Made by a program: the position numbers and the translations under genes. Shown one piece after another: positions 5,359-5,359 of a DNA stretch of 5,359 nucleotides. Source of the stretch: an uncultured Bacilli bacterium (GTDB lineage: Bacteria; Bacillota_I; Bacilli_A; RF39; UBA660); assembly GCA_947624635.1 (NCBI GenBank), contig CANQLF010000046.1, forward strand, positions 1-5,359, read 5' to 3'. Below the pieces are notes generated by a model. The model worked only from the letters and a program-made list of their open reading frames with translations. It was not told where the DNA came from and ran no database searches. How positions within the stretch are numbered: the first letter of the stretch is position 1; each line of letters opens with the position of its first letter.

Positions 5359-5359
5359 G

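Overview
The window is very AT-rich. TGG is read as tryptophan and TGA is used as a stop (scpA), so this is the standard bacterial code and not the Mycoplasma code. Strong AAGGAG/GAGGAG ribosome sites, TATAAT boxes and a ScpA/ScpB pair point to a low-GC Bacillota or related Mycoplasmatota-type bacterium such as uncultured gut lineages. That placement is an inference from composition and protein style only.

The left half (1 to about 2820) is an accessory-looking block transcribed on the minus strand. In order of transcription it holds a 410-aa protein with an ADP-ribosyltransferase-like N-terminal region (1534-2766), a SUKH/SMI1-KNR4-like small protein (970-1479), a 130-bp structured segment that also looks like a decayed small gene (about 800-972), and a HELHH zinc-metallopeptidase-like protein that runs off the left edge (1-803). 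An enzyme-like gene followed by a SUKH protein resembles a toxin-immunity pair, but nothing shows that these proteins are secreted or toxic.

The middle holds a complete tRNA-Leu(CAA) on the minus strand, with an encoded CCA end, an extended -10 box in front and a hairpin-plus-U-tract terminator behind. The accessory block lies just beyond the 3' end of this tRNA, which is a common insertion point for islands. No integrase or att duplicate is visible in the window.

The right half holds two small plus-strand genes: a three-helix membrane protein with an apparently leaderless start, and a 109-aa conserved-looking protein of unknown function. They converge, with overlapping stop codons, on the minus-strand operon scpA-scpB, which encodes the kleisin and winged-helix subunits of the SMC condensin.

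A 61-bp segment carrying a promoter (-35, 18-bp spacer with a GGACT-A-AGTCC dyad, TATAAT) occurs twice in the same orientation, once in front of scpA (5284-5344) and once in front of the accessory operon (2791-2851). It continues into one arm of a terminator-like hairpin that is complete only at the scpA copy. The accessory operon therefore seems to use a copy of a housekeeping-type promoter. This shared promoter and the 842-972 element are the least expected signals in the window.
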